DNA from: Zoroaster sp. YZ-2022
Lineage: Eukaryota; Echinodermata; Asteroidea; Forcipulatida; Zoroasteridae
Length of the DNA: 64,000 bases
Direction of reading: 5' to 3'
NCBI GenBank assembly: GCA_029582265.1
Contig: CM055819.1
Span: forward strand, 8,058,135 to 8,122,134
How positions within the stretch are numbered: the first letter of the stretch is position 1; each line of letters starts with the position of its first letter. The translations under genes were made by a program, and so were the position numbers. The notes beneath the pieces were generated by a model. It was not told the origin of the DNA. It searched no databases and saw only the letters and a program-made list of their open reading frames with translations. This document shows positions 59,564-64,000 of this stretch, in pieces.

Positions 59564-59692
59564 GTGTTTTGTAGCAATTACAAACACTAGGTGTTTGGGT
59601 TAACTTCCAGTTCAATCAAGTGAGCAGTTGATGACGTCATAATCATATTTATGAAAATGTCGACGTCTTTTATCATGACAATATCAATATCA
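59564..59692 (+). repeat. 5' part of hairpin-capped unit before LINE B
   Basis: Hairpin GTGTTTTGT..ACAAACAC (59564-59587), 'ggttaacttccagttcaatc', CRE palindrome TGACGTCA, 'cgacgtcttttatcat'. It matches 14032-14188. Confidence 0.8.
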
Positions 59693-60204
59693 ATGTGTGA
59701 GCGCCTAACAAGCAGCCACCATAACAGCTCTCCAGTTTTTGTGTTAAATAAGTGTTTTGTAGCTACTAGTGTGTCTTCATTTTTATACAAGTGGATTTCT
59801 TATTACACCTGGAATCTACTTGACGTTTTATGTGAGTATTGGTACATTTGTCTTATGAAAAACTTTTGTATTTTGTCTGTCTCTGCTGTAAGATTTTACT
59901 GTTTAGTTTATACACATCTTGTATCTTCATTTTTTGTGTGCAGTCAACCCTGACTTAGATTTAAACCTGTAGCTTGAGATTATAACCTGTAGCTTGACCA
60001 CAAGCCTTTTGTTTGGATCAATTACTTTGTGATCAGACAATGGAGGTCTACATCCTGTTTATCTCTACTCTTGCTATCTGGACCATTGTGTCTCAATGAC
60101 TCATCTTTAGAATATGACTACAGCATGCAACCTACAGCTTGTATGCGTTACATAAAATTAAAAAATCCGCCATCTTAAATTTCTGAGTTGTCCTATATCA
60201 TATT

Positions 60205-63200
60205 ATGATAATTCATCTGCCACCTTCACCTGGAACTCTTAATTTCTGGTGACATAGACCCAAACCCTGGACCTGAAACACTGATCAACACACCCAGCAA
60301 CGCCACTCAGCTCCATAAAATTTCCTACAGCCGCAATGAACTACTCAATCTTCGCAATGATCCATGTACTGATGCATCCTTATCTTATTCAGCATTGAGG
60401 CAATTAAACTCTCTTGGAATACTTGCCAATCAACCCCAAACATACCGCCGCACAGACAGAGGTAAACAAAGCTGGTCGCCGTAGAATGGACAAACTTACA
60501 CAACTAGCACTCCGGCCTGACCAACCCCCAACAGTGAACTTAACCACATCAACAAGCGACATTGGCATAACTTCAACTCCAAATGTTCATGATGAGTCTA
60601 AACTTCAGCTCTGTGTCTTGAACACTCAATCCATATGTAACAAATCGGATGAATTCGTTGACTTTGTACTTCAAAACAATTTGGATCTTGTTGCCATATC
60701 CGAGACATGGTTTAAACCTGATGATGACTTGCTACCCCGCGAGTGCACTCCTGCTGGCTACTCTCTCCATCATATCCCCAGACCAAAAAAGACCGGTGGA
60801 GGGGTTGCACTTCTCTTTAGGTCCAGTTTATCTGTCAGTATGAAAAATGTTAACATTGACTACCTAACATTTGAATCTCTGCATGCTGAGGTAACATGCA
60901 ACTCTAGATCTGTTCGCCTTGTTAATATATATCGACCAGAAAGGGATGTTGATGGTAAACATGTAAATTTCTCCATTTTTCTCCAGGAATTTGAAAAATT
61001 AATTGTGGATTATCTCTTGCACCCATCTGACATTTATTTTAACCGGCGATTTTAACATTCATATGGACATCACTTCAAACAATTATGCAAACCAGTTTAA
61101 AGATCTGCTCTCTGCTCATGGACTTATCCAGCACATCACAGCACCCACCCACTCATCGGTATGGTCACTGTCTTCACCTCATGATAACGCGTGAAAATAC
61201 TTCACCTCATCATCTCAAATATAACTATCCATCCCGGCTTATCTGATCATTATGCAATCATGGCATATATGAACCTTAAAACCTCCCATACCTACCATTT
61301 CTGTAACTACTCGCCACTGGAAAATGTAAATATCCAAGATTTATGTCATGATATTGAATCTCAACTGGAAAATGTAAACCTTGAAGATGGTGAGCTGGAT
61401 TCTTGTGTCAATCTATTTGAATCTACTGTCCGTAACATCTTGGACGTTCATGCTCCGCAAAAAACTCGAACTGTTAAACTACAATCTGAATCACCCTGGT
61501 TCAATGATGATATTCGTGCTGCAAGGAAAATCCGCCGTCAACTTGAGCGAAAATGGCGAGACAATGGGAAACTTGGAGTACATCGGCAAGAATACTGTAA
61601 CCAACGTGATATTGTGAAGAACATGATTAACCAGGCAAAATAGCTCACTACTCATCTCTTGTGGAAGAGAGCTCTGGCGAGCAGAAAAACTCTTTAACAT
61701 TGTTGAAAAGCTGCTTCATAAACCCAAAACTCCAGTAAGCTTCCATCTACACACCTGATCAGGACCTTGCAAATGCATTTTCAAACTTTTGTCACAAAAA
61801 TTGAGAATATCCGTCGTTCTTTTCCCCAGTACCGCCATTCTATCACAAACACCGCCACGCATGGATCCACATTGTAGACTGTCTATGTTTGAGCCTACTA
61901 GTGTTACGGAGATCAAGAAACTCATCATGAAATCGCCATCAAAATCATGTAAACTTGATCCAGTACCAACTTCGCTAATAAAACAAAATATTGATGTGTT
62001 TGCTAAGTACATCACAATTATTGTAAACAGATCTCTTTCTTCCGGTTGTTTCCCTGATAGCCAGAAGGTTGCTCATGTTAAACCACTCCTGAAGAAACCC
62101 AATTTGGACAAGGAAGTTTTCAAGAATTACCGACCGGTAGCGAATTTAAAGTACTTGGAAAAACAATCGAGCGAGTTGTTTCATCACGGATCTCTGACCA
62201 TGTTCGTGCTAATAACCTGTCGATCACATTTCAATCAGCCTATAAACCATTTCATGGAACGGAAACTGCTCTTCTCCGCGTCAACAATGACATTTTATCT
62301 GCCATGGATGATGGAAAAATCACTGCATTAGTTTTGTTAGACTTAAGCGCCGCTTTTGACACAGTCGATCACAAAATCCTTCTCTCCCGCCTTCAATATC
62401 ATCTTGGAATACATGACACAGCCCTAGATTGGTGTAAGTCCTACCTTTTAAATAGGCCTCAGCATGTTTGTATTGGTAACGCTACCTCCGAGCCTGTTAT
62501 TCTTGACTATTCTGTACCCCCCAAGGCTTCGTGCTCGGCCCACAGTGGTTTACTGTTTATAACCTTTCCAGTTCGTGATATAATTTTGAAGTATAATTTA
62601 AATTATCATGTCCACGCTGATGACACGCAGCTTTACATTACTTTAAATCTTCTCAAGAACCTGCCGATTCGTGTATTACAACGCTGGAGAAATGTATTCA
62701 AGAGATTCGTAGTTGGATGAGGCAAAACTTCTTGAAATTGAATGACGAAAAGACAGAATTTGTTCTATTTGGATCACGTCAGCAATTATCTAAAGTTTCT
62801 CTTCCATTTATTACAATTGGTGACTCGCAAATAACCCCCTCATCACAAGCACGTAATTTGGGTGTTATATTTGACTCGACAATGACTTTAAAACCTCATA
62901 TCTCCAACATTGTTCGCATATCATCATTTCATATCAGAAATATTAGCCGAATAAGGAAATACTTGAATAAAAGTGCTGCTGAACAAATTATACATGCGTT
63001 TTGTCACATCACGGCTTGATAACAGGAATGCTCTCCTTTACGGTCTCCCGCAGAATCAAATATCTCGTCTTCAGCACATACAAAACACAGCAGCTCGTGT
63101 TGTAACTTTGTCCAGAAGGTCATGCCATATCACGCCAATCTTGAAAGAACTGCACTGGCTTCCTGTTTCTCAGAGAATTGTTTTTAAACTGATGCTAATT

Positions 63201-63476
63201 GTTCACAAATCTATTAATAGTATTGCTCCAATTTATATTTCTGAACTGCTTGAAGTCTACACTCCATCACGCAATTTGCGCTCCAGCAACATGTCACTCC
63301 TAAAGGAACCAACTTCAAAACGGAACTGGGGTGATAGGTCTTTTTCTGTCGCGGCTCCGAGACTCTGGAATCATCTTCCAACTAAACTCAAATCTTGCCA
63401 TAGTATAACTAGATTTAAGTCGCTGCTTAAAACTCATCTTATGTCACAATTCTTCAAAGTTGATGTATATTTGTAA
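60205..63476 (+). pseudogene. LINE B ORF2: 2A-like leader, APE endonuclease, reverse transcriptase
   Basis: It probably starts at ATG 60205, about 1,090 codons. The leader ends in a 2A-like motif (60248-60274). Endonuclease: LNTQSICNKSDEF, AISETWF, GDFNIHM (about 61046), LSDHYAIM (about 61240). Reverse transcriptase: VKPLLKKPNLDKEVFKNYRP (about 62077), LVLLDLSAAFDTVDH (62328-62372), HADDTQLYIT (catalytic Asp pair, about 62611) and FVLFGSR / NLGVIFDSTM. C-terminal part: LHWLPVSQRIVFKLM and RSFSVAAPRLWNHLP, typical of the CR1/L2 group. It ends DVYL-TAA. About ten single-base frameshifts; both catalytic domains are otherwise recognisable. Confidence 0.88.
60248..60274 (+). other. 2A-like ribosome-skipping motif in LINE B
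   Basis: Residues GDIDPNPGP, preceded by LELLIS, fit the 2A-like form D-x-E-x-N-P-G-P except for Asp in place of Glu. In 2A peptides the ribosome skips the Gly-Pro bond. Such motifs are known near the N-terminus of APE-type non-LTR retrotransposons. Copy A reads GDINPNPGP. Activity with D instead of E is not certain. Confidence 0.65.
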
Positions 63477-63636
63477 TTGCATTGGAGGTACATGTATCTC
63501 AGTACATATTTTTTCCCCTATGCTATCATTGTAGATTGTTTGTATTCATGTTTTTCTTTGTTTCCGCGCCTTGAGCGCCCAGCAGGGTGGATAATTATGT
63601 GCGCGCTACAAATCTTTATTATTATTATTATTATCT

Positions 63637-64000
63637 TCAAAATACCTATACATTTTGTGTTAGAATGTGTTGAAATTGAAGTTCCTGTTTTGACCGGAAG
63701 TAAAGGTCACATCAGGTCAGTTAAAAGTCATATATCTGAAACAACAATACTTCCTCATGATTATGAAAAATAACGTTAGTAGCAACTTTAGTTCAGGAGA
63801 TATGAGTTTTCATAATATGTAATTAAAATTACATATAATGTGCTATGCTGAACACCTTAAGTTCCGGTGGAGTCACATGATTGAATTTATACTTCACAAA
63901 AGTAATACATCGTACTAAATTTGATGAAATTCTGTCCGATAATTTCTGAAATATGAAAATATTCCCTTTTAAATACTGCCGCTAGGGGGCGGTCTGATCT
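63637..64000 (+). repeat. 3' part of hairpin-capped unit after LINE B
   Basis: It matches 18117-18470: 'tagaatgtgttgaaa', 'ttcctgttttgaccggaagt', 'aaaagtcatatatctgaa', 'aatactgcc'. It runs off the window, so the unit end is not seen. Confidence 0.8.

Larger units (their letters stand above)
59693..63636 (+). mobile_element. CR1/L2-like LINE, copy B (better preserved)
   Basis: It is 3.94 kb. Boundaries were found by comparison with LINE-free units: the unit resumes at 63637 with 'cttcaaaatacctatacatt', matching 'attcaaaaaacatatcaatt' at 7880. Structure: about 500 bp 5' UTR, one long ORF (broken), short 3' UTR and (ATT)n tail (63615-63634). The 3' 70 bp (63566-63634) is similar to the SINE 3' ends. 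No separate ORF1 is evident. Confidence 0.92.

Noticed and set aside
60205..63476. Retrovirus or endogenous virus pol gene
   Set aside because: An APE endonuclease lies before the RT, there are no LTRs, protease or integrase, and the tail is (ATT)n. This is a non-LTR retrotransposon.

Overview
This is animal nuclear DNA, AT-rich and dominated by repeats. There are no operons, ribosome binding sites or dense bacterial coding. It carries tRNA-derived SINEs, two kinds of endonuclease/reverse-transcriptase LINEs, THAP-domain fragments and spliceosomal splice sites. An invertebrate deuterostome (echinoderm, hemichordate or lancelet) is my best inference from the repeat style and receptor type; no single feature proves it.

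Layout. (1) 1-3131: left copy of a THAP-containing repeat, present again at 56288-59563. (2) 3132-19260: head-to-tail run of a non-coding repeat unit of about 3 kb. Each unit opens with a GTGTTTGT/ACAAACAC hairpin and contains degenerate blocks of about 142 bp. SINEs sit in two units and a CR1/L2-like LINE (copy A, 14189-18116) in a third. (3) 19260-24230: mostly unassigned DNA with short duplications and a MITE. (4) 24286-25567: a class A GPCR exon covering the N-terminus to TM6/ECL3, ending at a GTAAGT donor. (5) 25568-53861: apparently one intron of about 28.3 kb. It holds foldback elements, minus-strand pieces of the 3 kb unit, a second LINE (34505-39030) with an inverted copy of its 5' part (39790-41475), a SINE with target duplications (41641-41993), and a tandemly duplicated unit with two arrays of about 70 bp repeats (44530-50130). 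(6) 53862-54046: the matching TM7/helix 8 exon and stop. (7) 54180-64000: small DNA-transposon remnants, then the second THAP-repeat copy joined directly to LINE copy B (59693-63636).

The main biological points are four. A GPCR gene appears split between TM6 and TM7 by a transposon-packed intron. The CR1/L2-like LINE begins its ORF with a 2A-like peptide. The tRNA-Leu-type SINE shares its 3' end with that LINE, so it is probably mobilised by it. The 3 kb hairpin-capped units form tandem arrays, and a junction comparison suggests units are lost or gained by recombination at the hairpins.

Caution: copy-to-copy comparison shows very frequent 1-2 base gaps, mostly losses in the left copies. Many frameshifts, including those in the GPCR, may be uncorrected long-read errors rather than true inactivation.
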